Position numbers and translations under genes: made by a program. From CAZJQD01 sp964548165 [NCBI: uncultured bacterium] (lineage in GTDB: Bacteria; UBA8481): a stretch of 32,250 nt of DNA. The notes under the pieces are model-generated. The model worked only from the letters and a program-made list of their open reading frames with translations. It was not told the origin of the DNA and did no database searches. Every line of letters begins with the position of its first letter. Within the stretch, counting starts at the first letter, position 1. Positions 13,772 to 21,786 of the stretch are shown here, one piece after another. Where the stretch lies: assembly GCA_964548165.1 (NCBI GenBank), contig CAZJQD010000037.1:1-32250 (forward strand), read 5' to 3'.

Positions 13772-15238
13772 CTAAGATTCCAGGAGGCCATGGGCTCGCA
13801 GGATGGCGCGGGCCTTCTCGATCGTGGGAGCGTCGTGCGCCTGGATGTCTGGCCACGGGCGCTCGAAGCCCTCGCCCGGCCATTTCTTGGTCGCGTCGAT
13901 GCCGACCTTGGAGCTGTAGTGGAGCCGGCGCGAGGCGTGATCGAGCGTCTCGGCGGGACCGAAGGTGAACATGAGGTCGCGCTCGGGATCGATGTTGGCA
14001 AAGGCGCGCCACGCGCACTCCTTCACATCCTGCACATTCACGTCCTCGTCGAAGACCACGATCGTCTTGGTGAAGGACATCTGCCCGAGCCCCCAGAGAG
14101 CGCTCATCACCTTGCGCGCGTGGCCCGGGTAGCGCTTCCGGATCGAGACCAGGACGAGGTTGTGGAAGACGCCCTCGAAGGGCATGTGGTAGTCGACGAT
14201 CTCGGGGACGACTTTTTTGAGCATCGGCAGGAAGATCCGCTCGATGGCCTGCGCCATGTAGCAGTCCTCCATCGGGGGCCGTCCCACGATCGTCGTGGCA
14301 TAGACGGGATTCCGGCGATGCGTGACGGCCGAGACGTGGAAGGCCGGGTACATGTCCGCCAGCGAGTAGAAGCCGGTGTGGTCGCCGTAGGGGCCCTCGA
14401 CGCGAAGGTCCGAGGGATCAACCCAGCCTTCCAGCACGTACTCGGCGGTGGCGGGGACCTCCAGGGGGACCGTCTTGCACTTCACGAGTTCGACGGGCGA
14501 ACCGCGCAGGAAGCCCGAGAACATCATCTCGTCGATACCGGGGGGCAGGGGAGAGACGGCGCTGAAGGTGGTGGCGGGGTCGGTGCCGATGGCGACGGCG
14601 ACGGGCATGCGCTCGCCGCGCTTCACCTTGTCCGCGTGCTCGGCGCCGGTGTGATGCTTGTGCCAGTGCATGCCCGTGGTGCGCTCGTCGAAGACCTGGA
14701 GGCGGTACATGCCGACGTTGCGCTTGCCGTTCTCGGGGTCGCGCGTGAAGACACAGCCGAGGCTGACGAAGGGTCCGGCGTCCTGGGGCCACGCCGTGAT
14801 GACGGGGATCTCGGAGAGCTTCACGTCGTCGCCGGTCTTGACGACCTCCTGGCAGGGCCCGCTCGAGACGATCCGCGGCTTGACCCTTAAAAGCCGTCCC
14901 AGCTCCGGGAGCTGCTTGAGGCCGTCGAGGAGGCTCTCCGGCGGCTCGGTCTCCAGCAGCTTCGCGATCCGCCGCGGGATCTCCTCGAGGTCGGCGACAC
15001 CGAGCGCCATCTCCATCCGGCGTCGCGATCCGAACTGGTTGATGAGGATCGGCGCCGCTATGCGGCCGGCCGGGCCCGTGGGATGCTCGAAGAGGAGCGC
15101 GGGGCCACCGGCCTTGGAGACCTCATCGGTGACGGCTGAAAGCTCCAGCCGGATATCCACCGGCGCCGTGACGCGCTTGAGCTCGCCGGCCTTCTCGAGG
15201 GCATCGATCCAGTCCCGGAGGTCGCGGAAGGCCTTCAT
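13772..15238 (-). CDS. ubiD: UbiD-family decarboxylase (menaquinone-type)
   Basis: The 488-residue protein is a full-length UbiD: an N-terminal domain starting FRDLRDWIDALEKAGELKRV, the prenylated-FMN/metal binding core with NVGMYRLQVFD and GMHWHKHHTGAEHAD (about 165-195), and the conserved EGPYGDHTGFYS (near 285-296) carrying catalytic Glu and Asp. The C-terminal part includes AKDV-type segments ending in TKKWPGEGFERPWPD, usual for this family. It decarboxylates an aromatic acid using the prenyl-FMN made by UbiX. Next to MqnE and a UbiA enzyme, the likely substrate is a late menaquinone intermediate of the futalosine route. The ATGA overlap with ubiX shows co-translation. Confidence 0.92.
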   Translation of the reverse strand: MKAFRDLRDWIDALEKAGELKRVTAPVDIRLELSAVTDEVSKAGGPALLFEHPTGPAGRIAAPILINQFGSRRRMEMALGVADLEEIPRRIAKLLETEPPESLLDGLKQLPELGRLLRVKPRIVSSGPCQEVVKTGDDVKLSEIPVITAWPQDAGPFVSLGCVFTRDPENGKRNVGMYRLQVFDERTTGMHWHKHHTGAEHADKVKRGERMPVAVAIGTDPATTFSAVSPLPPGIDEMMFSGFLRGSPVELVKCKTVPLEVPATAEYVLEGWVDPSDLRVEGPYGDHTGFYSLADMYPAFHVSAVTHRRNPVYATTIVGRPPMEDCYMAQAIERIFLPMLKKVVPEIVDYHMPFEGVFHNLVLVSIRKRYPGHARKVMSALWGLGQMSFTKTIVVFDEDVNVQDVKECAWRAFANIDPERDLMFTFGPAETLDHASRRLHYSSKVGIDATKKWPGEGFERPWPDIQAHDAPTIEKARAILRAHGLLES

Positions 15239-15882
15239 GCCTTCACCGTGCGATCAACCGGGGCGACAGCCTCGCGGAAATTCTGGTACTGCGTGGGACG
15301 GGAGTAGGAGATGCCGAACTGCTGGAGCGAACGGTCGACGACGAAGTCGACGAGGTCGTCCATCGTCTTTGGCTTGTGGTAGAAGCCGGGGCTGGCCGGC
15401 AGGATCACGGCCCCGGCCTCCGCCAGGCTGACGCAGGCGCGAAGGTGCACGAGCGAGAGGGGAGCCTCGCGAAGGACGATGACGAGGAGTCGTCGCTCCT
15501 TCAGGGTCACGTCGGCGGCGCGGACGAGGAGATTGTCGGAGGTCCCGGCGGCGATGCGCCCGGTGGTGCCCGTGGTCGCGGGGATGACGAGCATGCCGCG
15601 GGTCCGGTAGGAGCCGGTCGAGATCTGGGCGCCGAGGTCGCTGATGGAGTGCAGGCGCACGTTCGGGGTGACGAGGTCCTGCGCCTTGAGCCCGGCTTCC
15701 TCCAGGAGCAGTCGCGAACCCAGCCCGGAGACGACGAGGTCGACGGGGATCGCCTGCCGCGCCAATTCCTCGAGCGCCCGGAGCGCGTAGACGGCGCCGG
15801 ACGCGCCGGTTATGCCGACGACGAGCGGCAGGCCGGAGTCGGCGGGTTGCGCGGTCTTCTCGCGGGGGGCGTCGGCGTTCAT
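15235..15882 (-). CDS. ubiX: UbiX flavin prenyltransferase
   Basis: This 215-residue flavoprotein carries GITGASGA at 23-30 (FMN phosphate loop) and PATTGTTGRIAAGTSDNLLVRAADV. It also has the ERRLLVIVLREAPLSLVHL segment and AGAVILPASPGFYHKPKT, which together are diagnostic of UbiX/Pad1. It attaches a dimethylallyl group to FMN to make prenyl-FMN, the cofactor of the UbiD enzyme encoded immediately downstream. It overlaps both neighbours by 4 nt (ATGA with mqnE upstream and with ubiD downstream). The N-terminal ~18 residues are a poorly conserved extension. Soluble and cytoplasmic. Confidence 0.95.
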   Translation of the reverse strand: MNADAPREKTAQPADSGLPLVVGITGASGAVYALRALEELARQAIPVDLVVSGLGSRLLLEEAGLKAQDLVTPNVRLHSISDLGAQISTGSYRTRGMLVIPATTGTTGRIAAGTSDNLLVRAADVTLKERRLLVIVLREAPLSLVHLRACVSLAEAGAVILPASPGFYHKPKTMDDLVDFVVDRSLQQFGISYSRPTQYQNFREAVAPVDRTVKA

Positions 15883-16937
15883 CGTTCCACCGGGTCGCGG
15901 TCCATGCCGCGGATGAGGGCCTCGAGCCCGGCGCGATCCAGGGGGCTCTCGTTGGTCTGGTAGATCGTCTCCTCGGTGATCGTGCCGTCGAGGTCGTTGG
16001 CGCCCCAGGCGAGCGCCTCGCGGGCGCGATCGATCCCGGCCGCGGGCCAGTACGCCTTGATGGTCGGCGTGTTGGTGAAGGCGATGCGCGAGAGCGCGAT
16101 GGTCCGGAGCCAGTCCTCGCGATCGGGACCCGGGAGGTGAGCCATCCGCGTATCCGCGAACGGGATGAAGGGCAGGGGGATGAAGGCGCGGAAGGTCCTG
16201 GTCTCATCCTGGAGATCGCGGATGGCCAGCATGTGGTCGATGCGTTCCTCCATGGTCTCGAGGTGCCCGAAGAGCATGGTGGCGTTAGACCAGAGCCCGA
16301 CCTGGTGAGCGACGCGGTGGATCTCGATCCAGTCCTCGCCCTTGATCTTGGCCGCCGAGATCAGCTTGCGGACGCGCCAGGCGAAGATCTCGGCCCCGCC
16401 GCCCGTGATGGCATCGGCTCCGGCATCCCGGAAACGGGTCAGGACGTCGCGATACGAGCTCTTGGAGCGGCGCGCGAGGTCGCCGATCTCGACCGCCGAG
16501 AGCGCCTTGATCGTGCGCCCGGGGTGGGCGGCGCGGAGCGCCGCGATCAGCCGGCAGTACCAGTCCAGGTCGAGCGCGGGATCGACTCCGCCGACGAGGT
16601 GGTATTCGGTGATGCCCCGGCTCTCGTCTTCCCGGGTCCGATCGACGATCTCGGGGATCGTGTAGCGGAAGGCGCCGACGTCGGTGTCGCGCTTTCGGGC
16701 GAAGGAGCAGAAGGTGCAGGTGAACCGGCAGATGTTGGAAGGCTCGATGTGCCGGTTGATGTTGAAGAGGACGGCGCGGCCGTGGAGCGCGGCCCGGATG
16801 GCATCCGCGGTCAGCCTGAGGGTCTCGCCGTCGGCGCGTGCGAGCGCGATGAGTTCCTCGCGGGAGGGAGCGCGCGCGGTGAACGATTCCCGGGGCGGGA
16901 CATGGGCCCCGGCGTCGGAGACGGCAACGGGCGTCAA
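15879..16937 (-). CDS. mqnE: Aminofutalosine synthase, radical SAM (MqnE)
   Basis: From the TTG at 16937 the product has about 352 residues. C-R-F-T-C-T-F-C (Cys70, Cys74, Cys77) is the CxxxCxxC [4Fe-4S]/SAM site in the N-terminal part of a TIM-barrel. HLVGGVDP, SAVEIGDLARR, GGGAEIFAWRVRK and IHRVAHQVGLWSNATMLFGH are family segments, and the C-terminal FGANDLDGT-like WGANDLDGTITEE is shared by the MqnE/MqnC group. HLVGGxxPxLxxxxY and GAEIF favour MqnE (aminodeoxyfutalosine synthase) over the cyclase MqnC. The reaction builds the naphthoquinone precursor in the futalosine pathway. TTG 16937 overlaps the stop of the upstream membrane protein (TTGA); longer in-frame starts run into that gene. 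Confidence 0.88.
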   Translation of the reverse strand: MTPVAVSDAGAHVPPRESFTARAPSREELIALARADGETLRLTADAIRAALHGRAVLFNINRHIEPSNICRFTCTFCSFARKRDTDVGAFRYTIPEIVDRTREDESRGITEYHLVGGVDPALDLDWYCRLIAALRAAHPGRTIKALSAVEIGDLARRSKSSYRDVLTRFRDAGADAITGGGAEIFAWRVRKLISAAKIKGEDWIEIHRVAHQVGLWSNATMLFGHLETMEERIDHMLAIRDLQDETRTFRAFIPLPFIPFADTRMAHLPGPDREDWLRTIALSRIAFTNTPTIKAYWPAAGIDRAREALAWGANDLDGTITEETIYQTNESPLDRAGLEALIRGMDRDPVER

Positions 16938-17146
16938 GATTTCAGTACGGTGAGAAGAATTACGATGATGCCCAACGTCACGAGGACGATGCGCTCGATC
17001 CACAGCAGGTATTCCCATCGACTTCGTCGCCTTTTCCTCAGAACTAGACGCCAATAGGTCTGATTGTAATACAGCTCGGAGGCCACGTATATTGCCAGGG
17101 TCACGTAGAAGGCGAGCGCGGTGATGTAGAGGAGGGTCTTGTTCAT
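16934..17146 (-). CDS. Small two-helix membrane protein, unknown function
   Basis: The 70-residue product has two predicted transmembrane segments, LLYITALAFYVTLAIYVASEL (5-25) and RIVLVTLGIIVILLTVLKS at the C-terminus, joined by a strongly basic loop (LRKRRRSRWEY). ATG 17146 lies 7 nt after the gspM-like stop, and its TGA overlaps the TTG start of mqnE. It therefore sits exactly at the join between the pseudopilus genes and the menaquinone genes. I do not recognise a family. It could be a small secretion-system subunit or a membrane anchor for a quinone enzyme. The codon pattern and tight packing argue for a real gene. Confidence 0.7.
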   Translation of the reverse strand: MNKTLLYITALAFYVTLAIYVASELYYNQTYWRLVLRKRRRSRWEYLLWIERIVLVTLGIIVILLTVLKS

Positions 17147-17153
17147 ATCCGGC

Positions 17154-17723
17154 TCACCGCGATCCGCCGCTTGATCCGGAGGCGGCACCGCGCGGAGACG
17201 AGGCCGACCGCGTCGAGGGGAAGGTTCGTTGGGCGGCCGCGGTCGGGTCGATCTGCCCGAGGACGAGCTCCGCGTCGAGCCGATCGGTCCGACCGATCGT
17301 GCGCCGGATCGTCAGCTCGCGAACGAGCAGTCCGGGTTGCGCGGCCTCGAGGCGGCCGAGGAAGCGCTTGAAGGGGCCGAGGGTGGCGGCGCCGATCCGC
17401 ACGATCACGCGCCGTTCGCGATACGGCCCTTCATCGACCTCCCCGGCGCCCTGGGTCGACGTCACGGTGACGCCCTCGGATGCCGCCACGCGCTCGACGA
17501 CGGGTGAGAGCGGCTCGGTGGGCGTGGCCGCATTCTTCATCTGGGCGACAAGTCCTCTCAGGGCCATCAGCTCGCGCGCCTGGGTCGCGATCGTGACGAT
17601 CTCGCGTTCGCGCGCGGCTGCCTTGAGCTCGCTCTCCGCCAGGTAATCCTGGGCGGCCAGGAGGGCGGCGACCGCCACCACGGCGACGAGCACCCACCCC
17701 AGCGGTCCTCGCAGGGCGGTCAT
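17154..17723 (-). CDS. gspM: Type II secretion GspM-like protein
   Basis: The 189-residue protein has one N-terminal transmembrane helix (WVLVAVVAVAALLAAQDYL), a coiled-coil-like stretch (ELKAAAREREIVTIATQARELMALRGLVAQ), and a ferredoxin-like periplasmic domain (VVERVAASEGVTVTS; FKRFLGRLEAAQPGLLVRELTI). This is the layout of GspM/PilO-type assembly-platform proteins. The C-terminus is low-complexity Ser/Gly. It overlaps the gspL-like gene by 4 nt, as in T2SS operons. Sequence identity in this family is low, so the call leans on topology and position. It should sit in the inner membrane with GspL and link to the pilus motor. Confidence 0.8.
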   Translation of the reverse strand: MTALRGPLGWVLVAVVAVAALLAAQDYLAESELKAAAREREIVTIATQARELMALRGLVAQMKNAATPTEPLSPVVERVAASEGVTVTSTQGAGEVDEGPYRERRVIVRIGAATLGPFKRFLGRLEAAQPGLLVRELTIRRTIGRTDRLDAELVLGQIDPTAAAQRTFPSTRSASSPRGAASGSSGGSR

Positions 17724-18955
17724 GAGCGCGTTCCCACGGGACGTGCCGCGTCGGATCGCGATCCCTCGGGACCTGCTGGCGCCGGTTCGCCGCGCAGGGT
17801 GAAGTCCACTCCCAGGCCGGCCGGCGTTCGGCGCGTCTCGGGCTCTCGAAACGCGTAGGCCGGTTCGGTCGTGGAGGCCTTGGCGTTGAGCTGGCGGACG
17901 AATTCCTGGATGACCTCGACGCTGATCGCCGAGCCCGTGGCCTGGATGGCCTCGGGTGTGATCCTGAGGTCGTCGAGCCTGATGCCGATAGGCGGAGCGG
18001 ACTGGTCGATAAGCATCCAGGCGGAGAGCGCCGAGCCTCGCCGGGCCAGGCGATCCGCCAGCGCACCATGCTCGCGCTTCATCGTCATGAGCGCGCGCCG
18101 AATCTGTTCCCCGGGCGCCACGGGCTTGGACCCCGGCATCGACTCCGCGAAGGACGCGGCGATGATCTCATCGGCCGCGGCGATGCGCTTCTCGGCCGCC
18201 AGGCTGCGCAGGCCGAACGCGGCGAGGGCGAAGACGAGGGCCAATGCGGCCAGGACGACGGGCCAGCGGCGCGGGCGATCTTCCTCGGCGTGCGTCAAGC
18301 TCGGGCTCCATGCGCGACGCAACGGCGCGCGCGCGATCGCGACCGCTGTTTCCTTGAGGTCGATGTGCCTCCAGGCGGTGGGCACGGTGCCGGAGGCCAG
18401 GGCCGCGGCGCGCGCGTCCTCTTCCGTCCGCGCGGCGACCGCGGCTACCCAGGCGCCCTCGAGACTCATCGCCGCCCAACCGTCGCCGCTCAGGGCTTCG
18501 GGTTGGGCTGAGGCCCCGGGGGCAAGGACGCTGACCGCCGGGGCCATCCAGCGGACCGGGGGGCCATCGGGCAGGAGTCGCGATGCCCAGGAGATCGCGG
18601 CGGCGGCCTGGCTCTCGGGGATCGCGGCCAGGAGCACGCGTCCCTCGCGCCGACGCCCCATCGGCACGGCCAGTGTTCTCAGGGCGTCGAGCGGCAGTGG
18701 CAAGGTCGGCTCCGCGGCGAACGTGGCGGTCTCCTTCAGGGCCGCGCCCTTGACGCCCGGTATCTCCAGCAGTCGATAGAAGACCCCGGCGCCGATTACG
18801 ATCCGCACTTCCGAGATGCGGCCGCGACATTCGGCCGGAAGGTTCTCCTCCGCGGGCCCCTCGGCGACGACGCGCGGGGCGCCGAGGACGGGCACGTTCA
18901 CGAGAACTGCGGCCCTTGTCGGCCATGCCAACACGAGGATCGAACGGTTCAGCAT
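17720..18955 (-). CDS. gspL: Type II secretion GspL-like protein
   Basis: From ATG 18955 the product has about 411 residues. The N-terminal half is an actin-like cytoplasmic domain, as in GspL/PilM (SILVLAWPTRAAVLVNVPVLG; EVRIVIGAGVFYRLLEIPG; AISWASRLLPDGPPVRWMAPA). A single transmembrane helix (RWPVVLAALALVFALAAFGLRSLA) follows, then a periplasmic PilN/GspL-type domain (IGIRLDDLRITPEAIQATGSA; SVEVIQEFVRQLNAK). GspL recruits the ATPase GspE to the inner membrane. No gspE, gspF or gspD is in this window, so those components must be encoded elsewhere. The ATG chosen lies 16 nt after the gspK-like stop with a GAGGA upstream; an in-frame ATG at 19024 would overlap gspK. Confidence 0.8.
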   Translation of the reverse strand: MLNRSILVLAWPTRAAVLVNVPVLGAPRVVAEGPAEENLPAECRGRISEVRIVIGAGVFYRLLEIPGVKGAALKETATFAAEPTLPLPLDALRTLAVPMGRRREGRVLLAAIPESQAAAAISWASRLLPDGPPVRWMAPAVSVLAPGASAQPEALSGDGWAAMSLEGAWVAAVAARTEEDARAAALASGTVPTAWRHIDLKETAVAIARAPLRRAWSPSLTHAEEDRPRRWPVVLAALALVFALAAFGLRSLAAEKRIAAADEIIAASFAESMPGSKPVAPGEQIRRALMTMKREHGALADRLARRGSALSAWMLIDQSAPPIGIRLDDLRITPEAIQATGSAISVEVIQEFVRQLNAKASTTEPAYAFREPETRRTPAGLGVDFTLRGEPAPAGPEGSRSDAARPVGTRS

Positions 18956-18971
18956 CGCGGGGTCGGGGTCC

Positions 18972-19898
18972 TCATGAGAGTCTCCGGTATTTAACGGCAA
19001 ACCCGGCGGGTTGTCTTTCGACAATTGACACCAGGGTCACGACGCGGCCGTAGGCGGTGGCGCGCGCCGTGATGCGAAAGGTCGTCGAGCCGACCCCGGC
19101 GGCCTTCTGGAAGTCGGCGAGATTGGCGGGGGAGAGGCCGATGACGTCCGCGGCCTCCTTCGTGTTCTCGAAGCGCGTCCACGTGCGCCGCGAGACCAGG
19201 CGCTCCGCCGAGGCAAGCGGGATGGCCGGGAGGAGAGCGGCGAGGACCGGGGCCGGCGCCGTATTGAGATTGACCAGCGGATCTCCCCAGAGCGTGAGGT
19301 GCTCGGCGAGGATCGCGGCTCGCGACTCCGAAAGGTCATAAACGCGGGCCAGTTCGGCCAGGTCCCAGGGACGACGATTGGCCGGTCGTCGCGCCGGGCG
19401 CAACGAGGCATACTCCGCAACCTCGGCCCCGCGCGGAAAGCGCTCGTTGTTCGCGTCCGCATAATCGACGATCAGGTCCGAGAGGTCCTCGGGTTGCTCC
19501 AGCGCCGCGAGCAATCGATCCAGCCGCGCTTTCACGGTGAGGTTCAGCCGGCCCTCGGGGTCGTGGAGCTCCTGGAGCGGTAGCCGCGAGGACTCGTCGG
19601 TGATCGTGACCGTGACATCGCCCACCTCCTCCGTCCACGTGATCGGGAGCGTCCAGAGATCCCCGGCGCCGTCCACGCCCCCGTCGTCGGCCGCGAGCGC
19701 GTCCAGGGCGAGCGCGGTACCCGACCAGGCGAGCAGGGTCGCCGCGCTCCGGCCGCGAGCGTCGGTGGCGCGGTCACCCTCGATGCGCGCGAGGTAGGCG
19801 ACCTCCAGGGCGACGGCGGCCACGAGGGCGGCCAGGGCCATCACGGCGATGAGGACGGCGCCGCGGCGGCCCTCGTCAGATCGCAACGATCGTTCCAT
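18972..19898 (-). CDS. gspK: Type II secretion minor pseudopilin GspK
   Basis: The ~308-residue protein starts with a short basic leader and hydrophobic pilin helix (RRGAVLIAVMALAALVAAVALEVAYLA). It lacks Glu at position 5 of the mature chain, as is normal for GspK tip pilins. A large soluble domain follows, containing the GspK-type segments ESSRLPLQELHDPEGRLNLT, DLIVDYADANNERFPRGAEVAEY and WGDPLVNLNTAPAPVLAALLP; the last is the SAM-like helix-hairpin region. It caps the pseudopilus with GspI and GspJ. ATG 19898 gives the shortest plausible leader and a 23-nt overlap with the gspJ end. Confidence 0.88.
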   Translation of the reverse strand: MERSLRSDEGRRGAVLIAVMALAALVAAVALEVAYLARIEGDRATDARGRSAATLLAWSGTALALDALAADDGGVDGAGDLWTLPITWTEEVGDVTVTITDESSRLPLQELHDPEGRLNLTVKARLDRLLAALEQPEDLSDLIVDYADANNERFPRGAEVAEYASLRPARRPANRRPWDLAELARVYDLSESRAAILAEHLTLWGDPLVNLNTAPAPVLAALLPAIPLASAERLVSRRTWTRFENTKEAADVIGLSPANLADFQKAAGVGSTTFRITARATAYGRVVTLVSIVERQPAGFAVKYRRLS

Positions 19899-20415
19899 AG
19901 ACTCGTCCCGCGATGGTGACCTCGATGGCGACACCCGAGGGTAGCGCCGGCTCGTCCCACCGATCCCCTCGCCCGGTCGTGGTCAGGAGGTGGATGTCGA
20001 GCGAGGTTACGCCGGGCAGGTCGACGGGCTCGCCGTTCTCCATCAGGGTCGGATCCTGGTCGTGGCGATCGAGCCGTTCGCCGTTCCAGGAGTATTGGAC
20101 GCGCCGTGGCCGGCCGTAAGCCAGGGTCCAGACCGCGAGATCGTCCTGGCGAGTGCGGTCGATGACGACGAGCGCGGTCGTGTCCGCGGTTCGTACCACG
20201 GCCGTCAGCTCTCTGGTCATCCGGGTCAGGAGCATCTGTGCCAGGCGATCCTCGCGCGAGAGCCGGGCCGCGCGACGCTCGAGCCCGGCGACGCTATCGA
20301 CGGTGGCGGCGACGGCGGCGAAGACGAGCGCGCCGAGAGCCAGGGCCAGGAGAACCTCGATCAGGGTGAAGCCGGGGCTCCCGCAGGAACGCGCGTTCAG
20401 CCTGCGTCGCCTCAT
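19876..20415 (-). CDS. gspJ: Type II secretion minor pseudopilin GspJ
   Basis: The 179-residue product has a prepilin peptidase site G|FTLIEVLLALALGALVF (cleavage after Gly15, Glu20 as the +5 Glu). A GspJ-like beta-rich domain follows: LTRMTRELTAVVRTADTTALVVI, YGRPRRVQYSWNG, LPGVTSLDIHLL, LPSGVAIEVTIAG. It forms the tip complex with GspI and GspK. Its start overlaps the gspI stop by 4 nt (ATGA), and its end runs into the gspK leader. A cysteine sits in the leader (residue 11), which is of no known importance. Confidence 0.88.
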   Translation of the reverse strand: MRRRRLNARSCGSPGFTLIEVLLALALGALVFAAVAATVDSVAGLERRAARLSREDRLAQMLLTRMTRELTAVVRTADTTALVVIDRTRQDDLAVWTLAYGRPRRVQYSWNGERLDRHDQDPTLMENGEPVDLPGVTSLDIHLLTTTGRGDRWDEPALPSGVAIEVTIAGRVYGTIVAI

Positions 20416-20801
20416 GAGACGATGAGTACTCCGCTGGTCGTCCGTCCGCCCGGCGCGGTGACGGTGATGGTCAGGCGCTGGAGTTTCGAGGCGCCGAGAG
20501 GGACGGCAAGGCCGGCCTGTTCCTCGGCGGCCTCGGCGATCGGCTGGGCCACCAGCTTCCAGCGGTAATCCGGGTGCGAGTCGAAGGATCCCTCGGTCGT
20601 CGCGGGCTTGCCGCGCGCCACGATCTCGCCGGCTACCGCCTGCAACAGGAAGGCCAACTGCGTCTCCTCGCGGTAGCGGGTCAGGTGTCCGGCGATGCCG
20701 TTGAGCGCGCCAATGACGCTGACGGCAAGCAGGGCCGCGATGGCCGCGGCGAGGAGGACCTCGATGAGCGTGAATCCGGCGCGTGCGCTTTTCATGCTCA
20801 T
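20412..20801 (-). CDS. gspI: Type II secretion minor pseudopilin GspI
   Basis: This 129-residue protein has the prepilin signature AG|FTLIEVLLAAAIAALLAV (cleavage after Gly9, +5 Glu14). The small soluble domain begins with a QLAFLLQAVAGEIVARG helix and ends in strands (RLTITVTAPGGRTTSGVLIV). Size, order and the ATGA overlaps with gspH (upstream) and gspJ (downstream) identify it as the GspI position of the G-H-I-J-K series. The soluble domain alone would not distinguish GspI from GspV/PilV-like pilins. Confidence 0.85.
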   Translation of the reverse strand: MSMKSARAGFTLIEVLLAAAIAALLAVSVIGALNGIAGHLTRYREETQLAFLLQAVAGEIVARGKPATTEGSFDSHPDYRWKLVAQPIAEAAEEQAGLAVPLGASKLQRLTITVTAPGGRTTSGVLIVS

Positions 20802-21256
20802 CGCCGGGCCGCCCGCTCCGCGCTCTCGTCGATGAGCTGGGCCGTGAACGCGTGAACGCGGAGGATGGGTCGATCCCCGATCCGGAATCGCATGACCGGT
20901 AGGAATCCGTCCACGTCGACGATCATCACCACTTGCCCGCTACCCTGGAACTCGAGCCCGGGCTCGGCGATCTCGAGTCGGCCGCGCGAGGGAAACGCGA
21001 TCGGAGCATCGTTGGCGACCGAGAGTAGGCGCGCGTCGAGATCGAAGGTCATGGCGACCGGCTGGCCCGTGCGGATCGCCAGGTCCTGGGCGCGGAGGAG
21101 GGCTCCCCCGATCAGGCGCGTCACGCGATCCTCGGCGCCCGCGTCCGTGACCGCCTCCAGTCGCGGCGCCACCAGCGCGCTGATCGTGGCGAGGATGACG
21201 ATGACCAGGAGGAGCTCAATGAGGGTGAATCCGGCGAGCCGACCTCGGCGCGTCAT
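20798..21256 (-). CDS. gspH: Type II secretion minor pseudopilin GspH
   Basis: The ~152-residue product has a leader MTRRGRLAG|FTLIELLLVIVILATISAL (cleavage after Gly9, +5 Glu14) and a GspH/FimT-type domain (RLIGGALLRAQDLAIRTGQPVAMTF; DGFLPVMRFRIGDRPILRVHAF). GTG 21271 is an alternative start 5 codons upstream with a weak AGG before it; ATG 21256 gives the usual short leader. It follows gspG by 16-31 nt and overlaps gspI by 4 nt. Confidence 0.85.
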   Translation of the reverse strand: MTRRGRLAGFTLIELLLVIVILATISALVAPRLEAVTDAGAEDRVTRLIGGALLRAQDLAIRTGQPVAMTFDLDARLLSVANDAPIAFPSRGRLEIAEPGLEFQGSGQVVMIVDVDGFLPVMRFRIGDRPILRVHAFTAQLIDESAERAARR

Positions 21257-21287
21257 GACGGCGCGCGGCACATCGGCGGATTACCTG

Positions 21288-21731
21288 TTACTGCCAGTTT
21301 CCGACGTCGTCCTCGTTGCCGGAGGTTCCATCGGGTCCCGGCGACCAGAGGTCGTAATCCGGGTTTCGTTCGCCGGGCGCGAGGTAGCGAAACTCGCCGC
21401 CCCAGGGATCCTTGGGAAGCGTGCGCGTGTTCTCAAGGTAGGGTCCGCGTTCCTGCTCGTCCCGTTCCAGGAGGATGGCAAGCCCCTGGTCCGTGGTCGG
21501 GAACTTGCCGTGGTCCATGTTGTACGAGCGGATGGCCGTCGCGAAGCTGGCGATCTGCGTATGCGCCGCCGCGATCCGGGCCTCCTCGGTCTTGCCGAAG
21601 AAGCGAGGAAGTACGAAGCCGGCCAGGATACCCAGGATGACGACCACGATGAGGATCTCGGCCAGCGTGAAGCCGGAGTCGGCTCGGCCCGGCGCCGCGA
21701 CTTGGTGGTTTCCATGCCGGCGAAGATTCAT
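21288..21731 (-). CDS. gspG: Type II secretion major pseudopilin GspG
   Basis: From ATG 21731 (AAGGAGA 6 nt upstream) the product has 147 residues. Leader cleavage falls between Gly20 and Phe21 in SG|FTLAEILIVVVILGILAG (+5 Glu25), followed by the GspG core: VLPRFFGKTEEARIAAAHTQI, YNMDHGKFPTTDQGLAILLE, TLPKDPWGGEFRYLAPGE and the Ca-binding-type C-terminus LWSPGPDGTSGNEDDVGNW. These are classic GspG landmarks. It is the main subunit of the pseudopilus piston. Upstream are 110 nt with two strong hairpins (21758-21819), absent between the other gsp genes, which may raise or protect its mRNA. Confidence 0.93.
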   Translation of the reverse strand: MNLRRHGNHQVAAPGRADSGFTLAEILIVVVILGILAGFVLPRFFGKTEEARIAAAHTQIASFATAIRSYNMDHGKFPTTDQGLAILLERDEQERGPYLENTRTLPKDPWGGEFRYLAPGERNPDYDLWSPGPDGTSGNEDDVGNWQ

Positions 21732-21757
21732 ATCGTCTCCTTCTTGGTTACCATTCA

Positions 21758-21786
21758 CGACCCTCCCGGCAAAGCCGAAAGGGTCG
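21758..21786 (-). promoter_or_regulatory. RNA hairpin 2 in the gspG leader
   Basis: CGACCCT (21758-21764) pairs perfectly with AGGGTCG (21780-21786). An inner CGGC/GCCG stem (21767-21770 with 21774-21777) closes an AAA loop, with two unpaired bases on each side between the stems. No U-tract follows, so it is not a standard terminator. It lies 26 nt upstream of the gspG start. Confidence 0.5.

Noticed and set aside
13658-14890. 410-codon plus-strand frame over ubiD and the repeat
   Set aside because: Antisense to UbiD, and it begins inside the palindromic repeat.
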